Made by a program: the position numbers and the translations under genes. Positions 31,383-39,420 of a stretch of 41,427 nt of DNA are shown piece by piece (position 1 is the first letter of the stretch; every line of letters begins with the position of its first letter). Where the stretch lies: NCBI GenBank assembly GCA_009908415.1, contig JAAAPH010000325.1, forward strand, positions 1 through 41,427, given 5' to 3'. The notes beneath the pieces are model-generated. The model did not search any database and was not told the origin of the DNA. It worked only from the letters and a program-made list of their open reading frames with translations. Origin of the DNA: Bacteroidota bacterium. GTDB lineage: Bacteria; Bacteroidota; Rhodothermia; Rhodothermales; Salinibacteraceae.

Positions 31383-34300
31383 ATGCCATCTTTTTCCGGT
31401 TTCTCGAATTGTTCTTCCCTCCCGCGCGGCGTCATCATGGCGTTGCTACTTGTCCTCATCGGAGGGGTCGGCGTTCGCGCGACACACGCCCAGGCCGGCC
31501 TCGAAGTGCGCGCGCTCAACACGCAGACCGGGGCGCCGGTCGAAGGGGCGCTCGTAAACGTCACCAACGAACGCATCGGCTTTGAGCGGCAGCAGCGTAC
31601 AGACGCACGGGGCCGGGTGTACCTGGCCGGCCTCTCCACGTCGGGTCAGTACGATGTATTTGTGAACGAGACGGACGCGTACTACCAGGCCCGCATGGAG
31701 AACGTAAGCCTCCGCGCCAACCACACGCGCAGCGTCACACTGCTGCTCACCCCGACCGCCGAATTCGAGCTGGACGAGGTGGTCGTGGAGGGAAACACCG
31801 GCGTGGCCGAGGTCAATCAGGTCAACGCCGAAGTGTCCTCGTCGCTCTCGGCCGCGTCTGTCGAGGCCATTCCTGTGGAGGGGCGCAACTTCACGCAGGC
31901 CCTGTACCGCCTGCCCAACGTCACGCCGGCGACGGGCTTCTTTTCGGAGGCGCCGAACGTGTCGATCAACGGCGCCAACGGCCTCTACACGCAGTACCTC
32001 GTCGACGGCATGGACAACAACGAAAATTTCCTGGGCGGGCCGCAGTTCGAGGTGCCTACCGGGATGGTGAAGGACATCACCGTGCTCACGAGCACGTACT
32101 CCGCCGAGTACGGGCGTACCGGCAACGGCATCTTCAACGTCACGACGAAGTCCGGCAGTAATCAGTTTACGGGCGAAGCGTTCTACCTGACGCGGCCCGG
32201 TCCGCCGATCGACGGCGAGTTTCTCGGCCCCGACAATCAGCCGCTGCCGCAGCGCGATCTCTCCGGGAATCAGGTCCGGGACGGGTTCCAGCGCCATCAG
32301 GGCGGGGTCGCATTCGGCGGGCCCATCGTACAGGATCAGACGTTCTTCTTCGTCAACCTCGAGCATACGACGGATTGGAAGGACAACCTGCTTGCATCGC
32401 CCGCGCTCGGCGTGGAAGAGACCGTCGAAGGGCAGAATCAGTTCACCTACGCCTCGGCGCGCGTCGACCACCGGTGGAGCGCAAACTGGCGCAGCACGGC
32501 GCGCGTCAACGCCAGCCGCGTCCGCGTCGACCGGCAAGGCGGTGCGCTGGGCGGCGGCGTCCGCTTCGCCTCGGCGGCCGACACGCAGGAGCGCGACGGC
32601 CTGCACGTGGCCCTGCAGAACACGTACGCCGGCGAGCGGCTCGTCTACGAGAGTAACGTCCAGTACAGCCGTTTCAACTGGAACTTCGCCAACCCCGCGC
32701 TGGCGGGCAGTCCGCAGGTCGTCCTCCAGGATCCACAGGGGGGCACAGTAGGCATCCTGGGCGATCCGGGCTTCCGGTTCGACAGCGTCGAGAACACATT
32801 GCAGTTTCAACAGAAGGTGACGGCCCAACGGGGTCGCCACACGCTGAAGGGCGGCATCGACCTGCTGTCGGCCGACTTCGCGCTGCAGGGCGGCGGCAAC
32901 CCGAACGGCAACTATCGCGTCCGGCTGACGCAGCCCCAGCTCGACACGCTCGCCCAGCGCGGGCTGGATCAGGACCTGCGGCCCGAGGCACTGACCGGGC
33001 TGCTGGACACCCTCAACGTGCTCAACTACGGCGTGGAGCTCCGGCCCACGACCTTCGGGGCGCGGCAGGACCTCGTTGGCCTCTACCTCGAAGACCAGTT
33101 TTCGCCGGTGGCCGGCCTGAACGTGACGCTCGGGCTGCGGTGGGACTATGACAGCCTCTCGAAGGGCGGCGATGACACAGGCGACTGGAACAACCTCGCC
33201 CCGCGCCTCAGCCTCAACTACGCCCTCAGCGAGCGGAGCAGCCTGCGCGGCGGCTACGGCATGTTCTACGACAAGATCGTCTACGCTGCCGTGAGCGATG
33301 CGCTGCAGTTCAACACGAATGCGGACGGCTTCAAGTCGCAGATCCGCCAGCTCGTCGACCAGGGCATCCTGCCCGCAGACACCAACATCGACCGCGTCAC
33401 GCGCCGGGGCAACCTGACGGCCAACGTGGACACAGTCGATGGGGACCCGGTGGGTTATCTGAAAGGCCCTTCCGCCGAGCAGCTGCGCGCCAACCGCGAG
33501 CAGGTCCAGAGCAACGAGCTGCGCATCCTCAACCCGAACGGCTATGACAACCCGCTCACGCATCAGGTCTCGCTGGGCGTCCAGCGCCAGTTCGGCAGCG
33601 AGCACCTGTTTTACGTGGATCTCATCCACACGCGCACGTTCAACCAGTTTCGGCTGCGCGACCTGAATGCGCCCGCGCCCTACCGCATCACGGCGGACGA
33701 GTTGGAGGCCGCGCAGCAAGATCCGGAGCGTTCGCCGGCCGACCTGGTCCGCTCGTCCGAGGCGGCGGATGCCACGCGCCCGGTGGCGCCGGTGCCTGGC
33801 GGGGCGAAGCGCATCATCATGACGGAGACGGCCGGTGAGGCGCGCTACTACGCCGCCAACGTGAATCTCATTAAGGACCGCGGGGACGACGCCTACGCGT
33901 ACCGCCTCAGCTACACGCTCTCGCGGCTGCGTAACAACACGGAGGACATCAACTTCCTCGCCGAGGACGCCAACGACTTCGAGGACGAGTGGGGGCCGTC
34001 GGTCAACGACCGGACGCACGTCATCAGCGCCGTTGGCTCGGTGTATCCGCTTGACGGGCTGTCGGTGACGCTGGCGGCGCTGATCCAGAGCGGCCAGCCC
34101 CTCACCCGCGTGCCGGACGCCTCGATCTTCGATCCTGACCCGGATGATAATCACCCGGGGGAAGACCTGAACGGCGACGGCCTGGCGCGCAGTGTCGATT
34201 TCCTCGGCAACGGCGACCGCTGGCCCGGTGCCGCGCGTAACGGCGACCGCCTGCCGTGGTCCGAGACGGTCGACCTCGGTGTGCAGTACGCCTTTCCGGT

Positions 34301-34487
34301 GTCCGGCGGGCGCGTCGTGGCCCGCGCCGACGTGTTCAACGTCTTCAACACGAAGAACCTGAGCGGCTTTGCCAACAACGCCACGCAGAGCAACCAGATA
34401 CAGATCGGCCCGCCCGGAGCGGATATCGAGCAGAAAAACGCCGGCCCGCCCCGCCAATTCCAGTTCGGCCTGCGGTATGAGTTTTAA
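31383..34487 (+). CDS. Oar-like TonB-dependent outer-membrane receptor
   Basis: 1034 residues. A signal peptide (cleavage near THAQ-A, about residue 37) is followed by a carboxypeptidase-regulatory-like beta-sandwich (~38-125; LEVRALNTQTGAPVEGALV). The plug domain includes VEAIPVEGRNFTQALYRLPNVTP, a VDGMDNNE segment and TYSAEYGRTGNGIFNVTTKSG. A 22-strand barrel follows, ending in FQFGLRYEF with C-terminal Phe. The arrangement (N-terminal CarboxypepD_reg-like, plug, barrel) is that of Oar/OmpA-related TonB receptors of Bacteroidota and myxobacteria. No TonB box is obvious. The next genes encode a periplasmic binding lipoprotein and a full ABC importer, which suggests that it passes the same substrate across the outer membrane. 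The start codon has no clear ribosome-binding site. Confidence 0.92.
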   Translation: MPSFSGFSNCSSLPRGVIMALLLVLIGGVGVRATHAQAGLEVRALNTQTGAPVEGALVNVTNERIGFERQQRTDARGRVYLAGLSTSGQYDVFVNETDAYYQARMENVSLRANHTRSVTLLLTPTAEFELDEVVVEGNTGVAEVNQVNAEVSSSLSAASVEAIPVEGRNFTQALYRLPNVTPATGFFSEAPNVSINGANGLYTQYLVDGMDNNENFLGGPQFEVPTGMVKDITVLTSTYSAEYGRTGNGIFNVTTKSGSNQFTGEAFYLTRPGPPIDGEFLGPDNQPLPQRDLSGNQVRDGFQRHQGGVAFGGPIVQDQTFFFVNLEHTTDWKDNLLASPALGVEETVEGQNQFTYASARVDHRWSANWRSTARVNASRVRVDRQGGALGGGVRFASAADTQERDGLHVALQNTYAGERLVYESNVQYSRFNWNFANPALAGSPQVVLQDPQGGTVGILGDPGFRFDSVENTLQFQQKVTAQRGRHTLKGGIDLLSADFALQGGGNPNGNYRVRLTQPQLDTLAQRGLDQDLRPEALTGLLDTLNVLNYGVELRPTTFGARQDLVGLYLEDQFSPVAGLNVTLGLRWDYDSLSKGGDDTGDWNNLAPRLSLNYALSERSSLRGGYGMFYDKIVYAAVSDALQFNTNADGFKSQIRQLVDQGILPADTNIDRVTRRGNLTANVDTVDGDPVGYLKGPSAEQLRANREQVQSNELRILNPNGYDNPLTHQVSLGVQRQFGSEHLFYVDLIHTRTFNQFRLRDLNAPAPYRITADELEAAQQDPERSPADLVRSSEAADATRPVAPVPGGAKRIIMTETAGEARYYAANVNLIKDRGDDAYAYRLSYTLSRLRNNTEDINFLAEDANDFEDEWGPSVNDRTHVISAVGSVYPLDGLSVTLAALIQSGQPLTRVPDASIFDPDPDDNHPGEDLNGDGLARSVDFLGNGDRWPGAARNGDRLPWSETVDLGVQYAFPVSGGRVVARADVFNVFNTKNLSGFANNATQSNQIQIGPPGADIEQKNAGPPRQFQFGLRYEF

Positions 34488-34529
34488 GCGTTGTGCGTTA
34501 AGCGTTGTGCGTTGCGTTGCGCATTGAAG
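34486..34529 (+). repeat. Heptad-periodic tandem repeat before the binding-protein gene
   Basis: AAGCGTTGTGCGTT is repeated twice in perfect tandem (34486-34499 and 34500-34513), each copy containing two 7-base CGTT units. Further CGTT/CATT cores follow at 34515 and 34522. It begins inside the receptor stop codon (TAA 34485-34487). Confidence 0.75.
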
Positions 34530-34623
34530 GTTGATGCCTCGGCGGAACAGGCGCCCGCAGAAGGGCAGACAGATCGCACGGCGCTACGAGCAGGTCATCC
34601 GTTCACTGAAGATCAGCACGTGT

Positions 34624-35853
34624 ATGCAAGCGAAACGATGGACTGAATGGGCGGGGGTGCTCGTCGCCCTGCTGTTGGGGGCCGGGTGCAGCGGCGGTGA
34701 GGCGCCGCCGCCGCTGGATCTCGCTGCGGTGACGTGGGACGAGATCGAAGCGCGGGCCGAGGGCCAGACCGTCAACCTGGCGATGTGGACGGGCGACCCG
34801 TCCGTCAACGACTACATGCGTGGGTATGTCGACTCCACGCTGCAGGCGCGCTACGGCATCGACCTGCAGATCAGCTCGGCGCAGGGCAACCAGATCGTGT
34901 CGATGCTCATGACCGAGCGGGAGGCCGGCGCCGCGCAGAGCGAGTTCGATATGACATGGATCAACGGCGAGACGTTTTACCAGCTGCGCCAGATCGACGC
35001 CCTCTATGGCCCGTTCGTTGAGGCGCTTCCGAACCGACGGTACCTCGACCTCGACAGCCGCTTCATCCACACCGACTTCCAGCAACCCATCGACGGCTAT
35101 GAGGCGCCGTGGGGCAACGTCCAGTTCGCGCTGATCGTGGATACGACCCGCGTAGCCGACCCGTGGCAGACGCGCGAGGAACTGGCGGACTGGGTCGAAG
35201 CCCATCCCGGCCGCTTTACGTTCGACGCCTCGTTCTCGGGGATGACCTTCCTCAAGATGCTGCTGATCGACATCGCGGGCGGCGGCGACGCGCTCGCCGG
35301 GCCGTTCGACGAGACGACCTACGAGCGGCACAGCGCGGCGCTGTGGGATTACATCCGCCGTTTGCAGCCGCACCTCTGGAAGCAGGGCGCGACGTTCCCG
35401 CGCGACGTGTCACGCTTGCACCAGCTCTACGTGAACGGGGAGGTCGACTACACGATGAGTAACAACGACGGCGAGGTGGACAACAAGGTGGCGCAGGGCC
35501 TCTTCCCGCTCACCTCGCAGGCGTACGTGCCCGCGTTCGGAAGCATCCAGAACACGCACTACTGGGGCATTCCCCAGCGCGCCGCCGACAAAGCGGGCGC
35601 GCTCGTGGCCATCAACTTCCTGCTCTCGCCGGAGGCCCAGCACCGCAAGCTGCGGCCCGACGTGTGGGGCGACGGTACGGTGCTGGACGTCGACGCGCTG
35701 CCGCCGCCGTGGCCGGCGCGGTTTGCCGCGGCCGCCGAGCGCGAGCACGCACCGGAGCGATCCGCCATCCAGGATCGCGCGCAGATGGAGCTGGCGCCCG
35801 AGTACATGATCCGCCTGTACGACGACTTCCGTACGGAGATTATCGAGCCATGA
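34624..35853 (+). CDS. ABC importer substrate-binding lipoprotein, YnjB-like
   Basis: 409 residues from ATG 34624, which gives a good lipoprotein signal (LVALLLGAGC with C22); upstream in-frame codons would add 31 residues and bury it. The mature protein is a two-lobed periplasmic binding protein of the COG4134 (YnjB) type. Key segments include GYEAPWGNVQFALIVD, FTFDASFSGMTFLKMLL, DYTMSNNDGEVDNKVAQGLFP and AINFLLSPEAQHRK. Its stop overlaps the start of the first permease gene (ATGA, 35850-35853), so translation is coupled. The genes just downstream encode two permeases and an ATPase, a full importer. YnjBCD in E. coli has no firmly known substrate. Here, next to a phosphorylase and kinase, a nucleoside-like or thiamine-like ligand is a guess. 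Confidence 0.88.
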   Translation: MQAKRWTEWAGVLVALLLGAGCSGGEAPPPLDLAAVTWDEIEARAEGQTVNLAMWTGDPSVNDYMRGYVDSTLQARYGIDLQISSAQGNQIVSMLMTEREAGAAQSEFDMTWINGETFYQLRQIDALYGPFVEALPNRRYLDLDSRFIHTDFQQPIDGYEAPWGNVQFALIVDTTRVADPWQTREELADWVEAHPGRFTFDASFSGMTFLKMLLIDIAGGGDALAGPFDETTYERHSAALWDYIRRLQPHLWKQGATFPRDVSRLHQLYVNGEVDYTMSNNDGEVDNKVAQGLFPLTSQAYVPAFGSIQNTHYWGIPQRAADKAGALVAINFLLSPEAQHRKLRPDVWGDGTVLDVDALPPPWPARFAAAAEREHAPERSAIQDRAQMELAPEYMIRLYDDFRTEIIEP

Positions 35854-36815
35854 GCGAGGGGCGCGAACCGGTCCTGCATCCGCCGAGTGCCTCGGCGCCG
35901 CCCGGACCGCCGGGTGCGGGCGGGGCGAGGGCGTCCGCGGCGCAGCGCCTGCGGCGGCTCGTGGGAGGGGACGGCATCGGGGCCGTGGGGCTCGTGCTGT
36001 TCGTGACGATCGCCGTGCTGCCGATCGCCGTCAGCCTGGGCTACGCGCTGCTCTACAGCATCGGCGCCGTCGGGCTGCTAAGCGACGGACTCACGGGGGC
36101 GCACTGGCAGGTGCTCGTGCAGGAGGCCGAGATCTGGCGGGCGTTCGGATGGAGCCTCTACATCGCCGGGGCGACGGTCCTGCTGGCGATCAGCCTCGCG
36201 TTGGCGCTGGCGCTCGGCCTGCACCGCCCGCTCTCGGAGGGACCGCTCTCGACGATCATCTACCTGCCGTTGGCCATTCCCGGGACGGTGGCCGCGTTCC
36301 TCGTCTTCCAGCTGTTCTCCGGCGCCGGGTGGATGGCGCGCGTCGCGCTGGCCCTCGGCCTCATCGACACGCCCGCGCAGTTTCCCGACCTCGTGCAAGA
36401 CCCGTGGGGCATAGGCATCATCGCGGCGCACGTGGGGCTGGCTGTGCCCTTCTTCGTACTGCTGTTCGGGCAGATCTACGAAAGCGAGCGGGTGCGGTCG
36501 CTCATGGAGCTGGCCGCCACCCTCGGCGCCAGCCGGAGCCAGCGCCTCTATCGCATCGCCGTCCCCATCCTGCTGAAGCGTGCCTTCACCAACGTGCTGC
36601 TGTTGTTCGTGGCGGTGCTCGGCTCGTACGAGATCCCGCTCCTGCTCGACCAGCAGTCGCCGCAGATGCTGTCGGTGCTCACCATGCGCAAGTACGGCCT
36701 GTACGACCTCGCCGACAAGCCGGAGGCCTTCATCATCGCGCTCCTGTACACCGCCCTCGTCGGCGTCGTCATCGCCCTCGCCTTCCGCTACGGCCACGAC
36801 GCATACGACGTGTGA
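35850..36815 (+). CDS. ABC importer permease, YnjC-like N-terminal half
   Basis: 321 residues. The ATG lies in a 4-base overlap with the binding-protein stop. A proline-rich, polar N-terminal ~45 residues (PPSASAPPGPPGAGG) is followed by six membrane helices. The EAA loop that docks on the ATPase is recognisable in MELAATLGASRSQRLYRIAVPILLKR (~225-250). The E. coli homologue YnjC has both permease units in one chain. Here the units are split between this gene and the next one, which corresponds to its C-terminal half. No evidence of a frameshift between them: each has its own good start. Confidence 0.9.
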   Translation: MSEGREPVLHPPSASAPPGPPGAGGARASAAQRLRRLVGGDGIGAVGLVLFVTIAVLPIAVSLGYALLYSIGAVGLLSDGLTGAHWQVLVQEAEIWRAFGWSLYIAGATVLLAISLALALALGLHRPLSEGPLSTIIYLPLAIPGTVAAFLVFQLFSGAGWMARVALALGLIDTPAQFPDLVQDPWGIGIIAAHVGLAVPFFVLLFGQIYESERVRSLMELAATLGASRSQRLYRIAVPILLKRAFTNVLLLFVAVLGSYEIPLLLDQQSPQMLSVLTMRKYGLYDLADKPEAFIIALLYTALVGVVIALAFRYGHDAYDV

Positions 36816-36880
36816 ATGCCCAGGGGCAGGGGGATGCACCCATCCCCACCCCCAACCGTCCATCGCCAAACTGCTGAACC

Positions 36881-37681
36881 ATGCACGCACCCTCCGCTTC
36901 CATCTCCCGAGCGCAGGCGATCGTGGCGGCGCTCCTGGCCGCGGTGTGCCTCGTTCCGTTCGCCTACCTGGCGGCGCTCTCCGTGGCCGACCCGTGGACG
37001 TTTCCCGCGCTGGCGCCGGAGGGGTGGAGCCTGGCGCGCTGGGGGCGCATGCTGACCGGCGCCGGCGCGCTCGGCCCCAGCCTGAGCCTGTCGCTCAGCC
37101 TCTCGCTCACCGTGGCGATCGCCTCCACGGCCGCCGGGTACGTGACGGGCAAGTTCATCGCCTACCACCCGTGGCGGCGGCGCCTGCTTGTGCTGGCGTA
37201 CGTGCCCTTCGTGATGGCGCCCGTCATCCTCGGCGTCTGCCTCATGTACCTCTTTCTACGGATGCGCCTGGCCGGCAGTGTAGCGGGCGTGATGCTGGCG
37301 CAGACCATGTTCGCCTACGGCTTCAGTATCATCTTCTTCAACGCGTTCTGGAGCGCGCGCCTGAAGGCGATGGAAGACCTCGTCGCCACGCTGGGCGGGA
37401 CGACGGCCGAGGCCTACTGGCGCGTGCTGCTGCCCGTCTCCGTCGGCATGCTGCTGATTTGCTTCTTCCAGACGTTCCTGATTTCCTGGTTTCAGTACGG
37501 GCTCACGCTCCTCGTCGGCGCCGGCAAGGTGCAGACGCTGCCGCTGAAGGTGTACGACTTCGTGAGCGAGGCCAACATGTACTACGCCGCGCTTGCCAGC
37601 TGCCTGCTCGTGCTGCCGCCCGTGGCGCTGCTCTGGGTCAACAAGCGGTTCGTGTTTCGGCAAGGACTGGGGACGACGTGA
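36881..37681 (+). CDS. ABC importer permease, YnjC-like C-terminal half
   Basis: 266 residues from ATG 36881, 65 bases after the first permease gene. Six membrane helices; helix 2 contains a striking Leu-Ser run, SLSLSLSLSLT (about 67-77). The EAA loop is MEDLVATLGGTTAEAYWRVLLPVSVG (~165-190). It pairs with the permease at 35850 to form the channel. The stop is followed 49 bases later by the ATPase start. The intergenic bases are C-rich and show no clear signal. Confidence 0.9.
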   Translation: MHAPSASISRAQAIVAALLAAVCLVPFAYLAALSVADPWTFPALAPEGWSLARWGRMLTGAGALGPSLSLSLSLSLTVAIASTAAGYVTGKFIAYHPWRRRLLVLAYVPFVMAPVILGVCLMYLFLRMRLAGSVAGVMLAQTMFAYGFSIIFFNAFWSARLKAMEDLVATLGGTTAEAYWRVLLPVSVGMLLICFFQTFLISWFQYGLTLLVGAGKVQTLPLKVYDFVSEANMYYAALASCLLVLPPVALLWVNKRFVFRQGLGTT

Positions 37682-37730
37682 CGCAGGCTGGGGGCGAGGC
37701 GTGATCACTCAACGCACACCATCGATACCA

Positions 37731-38504
37731 ATGAGCACTATGCACCCATCCAACGGACGGGCGGCGGCCGATGCGTTTCTGACCGTGCGCGGCCTGCGGA
37801 AGACCTTCGGCGACGAGCCCGTGCTGCGCGGGGTCGACCTGCGGCTGCCGGCGCATCGGACGATGAGCGTGCTCGGCCGCTCGGGCAGCGGCAAGACGAC
37901 GCTCCTCCGCCTCATCGCCGGGCTGGAGCGCGCGGATGCCGGCACCGTGGTGCTCGGCGGCCGGTCCCTCGACGGCGTGCCCGCCCGGGAGCGCGGCGCC
38001 GTGTACCTCTATCAGGAGTCGCTGCTCTTTCCGCATCTGAGTGTGCGGGAGAACATCGCCTTCGGCCTTACGCTCGGTGCCCACCGGGGCCGCGACCTCG
38101 ACGGCGAGGTGGAGGCGATGATCGACGTGCTCGGCCTCACCGCGCACGCCGACAAGCGGCCGCACCAGCTGTCGGGCGGCCAGCAGCAGCGGGTGGCCTT
38201 CGGGCGGGCCGTCATCCTGCGGCCGAAGCTGCTGTTGCTCGACGAGCCGTTCGCCAACCTCGACGCCGCCATCCGCACGCAGATGCAGGACCTGTTCCAG
38301 CGCCTTGCCGCCGCGTACCAGATCACCGCCCTCTTCGTCACCCACAACCTGAAGGAAGCGCTGCTCATGGGCGATCGCCTCGCGCACCTGCGCGACGGCA
38401 TCCTCAAAACCTACGACTCCCGCCAGGCCTTCGTGGACGACCCCGTCGTAGGGGTGCGCGACGAGATGGCCTTCTGGACGGCGCTCCGTGAGGAGACGTC
38501 GTAA
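37731..38504 (+). CDS. ABC importer ATPase, YnjD-like
   Basis: 257 residues from ATG 37731. Upstream in-frame codons overlap the permease and are not homologous. Nucleotide-binding domain only: Walker A GRSGSGKT (49-56), Q-loop YQESLLFPHL, signature LSGGQQQR, Walker B LLLLDEPFANLD with catalytic Glu, and switch His in FVTHNLKEA. It drives import by the two permeases encoded just upstream. With the binding lipoprotein, both permeases and the outer-membrane receptor, the window contains a whole uptake route. The stop is followed by a 100-base gap before the phosphorylase-like gene. Confidence 0.93.
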   Translation: MSTMHPSNGRAAADAFLTVRGLRKTFGDEPVLRGVDLRLPAHRTMSVLGRSGSGKTTLLRLIAGLERADAGTVVLGGRSLDGVPARERGAVYLYQESLLFPHLSVRENIAFGLTLGAHRGRDLDGEVEAMIDVLGLTAHADKRPHQLSGGQQQRVAFGRAVILRPKLLLLDEPFANLDAAIRTQMQDLFQRLAAAYQITALFVTHNLKEALLMGDRLAHLRDGILKTYDSRQAFVDDPVVGVRDEMAFWTALREETS

Positions 38505-38604
38505 GGCGGTCCGGAGCCTTCGAGGGCGCATCCGGTACACGCAGGGGCGCGCCGTCCGGGGCGCCACGACCCGCTAATTTCTCATCGGATCCATCCAGCC
38601 GACC

Positions 38605-39420
38605 ATGCCCGACGCCGTCGCTGCCATCCTCGGAAGCGCCTTCCAGGACGCCCTGCCCGAGCAGCTCAACCTGCACCCCGTCGAGGTCGAGACGGACTGG
38701 GGGCGGCAGACGCTCCACCGGGTGACCGACGTCGATCGGCCGGCGTACGTGCTCTTCCGTCACGGCCTGCCGCACCGGCTGCTGCCCAACCAGATCAACT
38801 ACCGGGCGCAGGCCGCTGCGCTGAAGGAGGTCGATTGCGGCGCGCTGCTCGTCACGAGCTCCGTGGGCGTGCTGGATGCGGACGTGCCCATCTACCGCCC
38901 GCTGCTCGTCGAGGACCTTATCATGCTAGAGAACCGGCTGCCCGACGGGCGCGCCTGCACGATGTTCGAGGCGCCGAGCGCCGACCACGGGCACCTCGTG
39001 CTGCACGACGGCCTGTTCGCGACCGAGTTGTCGGCGCAGGTCCGCACGCTGGCGGCCGAGGAAGATGCGCCGGTTGCGGACGAGGTGATCTTCGCGTACG
39101 TCGGCGGGCCGCGGGGCAAGACGGCAGCGGAAAACCGGCTGTGGCCGCAGCTTGGTGCGCAGGTCAACTCGATGACGCTCGCGCCGGAGGTGGTGCTCGC
39201 CAACGAGCTGGAGATCCCGTGCGTGGGCCTCGTCGTGGGGCACAAGTACTCCGTGCCCGATGCCGACGCGCCGGAGGACACGGCGATGGCCGACACGCTC
39301 GACCGCTCGCGTGCTGAGCAAGAGCGCATCGTAACGCGCTTCCTGCGCGCCGGAGCGCCCGTGCCGTTTGGCAACGAGATCTTTCGATTCGACGCCCATT
39401 CCACGGAGGACAACGCATGA
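38605..39420 (+). CDS. MTAP/purine nucleoside phosphorylase-family enzyme
   Basis: 271 residues. The PNP/MTAP fold is visible: VLFRHGLPHRLLPNQINYRAQAAAL (phosphate-site RHG and the following strand), then LLVTSSVGVL. A later region reads EIPCVGLVVGHKYSV. RHGxxH and NYRA are characteristic of 5'-methylthioadenosine phosphorylase. The key base-binding Asp in the SxxTD-type loop of PNP is not seen in the usual place, so substrate choice (methylthioadenosine, inosine, guanosine or other) is open. These enzymes split a nucleoside with phosphate to give base and sugar 1-phosphate. Its stop overlaps the next gene's start (ATGA, 39417-39420), so the two products are probably made together. Confidence 0.8.
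   Translation: MPDAVAAILGSAFQDALPEQLNLHPVEVETDWGRQTLHRVTDVDRPAYVLFRHGLPHRLLPNQINYRAQAAALKEVDCGALLVTSSVGVLDADVPIYRPLLVEDLIMLENRLPDGRACTMFEAPSADHGHLVLHDGLFATELSAQVRTLAAEEDAPVADEVIFAYVGGPRGKTAAENRLWPQLGAQVNSMTLAPEVVLANELEIPCVGLVVGHKYSVPDADAPEDTAMADTLDRSRAEQERIVTRFLRAGAPVPFGNEIFRFDAHSTEDNA

Noticed and set aside
31446-34457. Leftward open frame of 1003 codons opposite the TonB receptor
   Set aside because: It is a GC-rich shadow: no recognisable domain and biased composition, while the rightward frame has a signal peptide, plug and barrel motifs.
37079-37111. Leu-Ser run in the second permease as a repeat-driven phase-variable tract
   Set aside because: The codons vary (CTG, CTC, AGC, TCG), so the DNA is not a simple repeat prone to slippage; it lies in a membrane helix.
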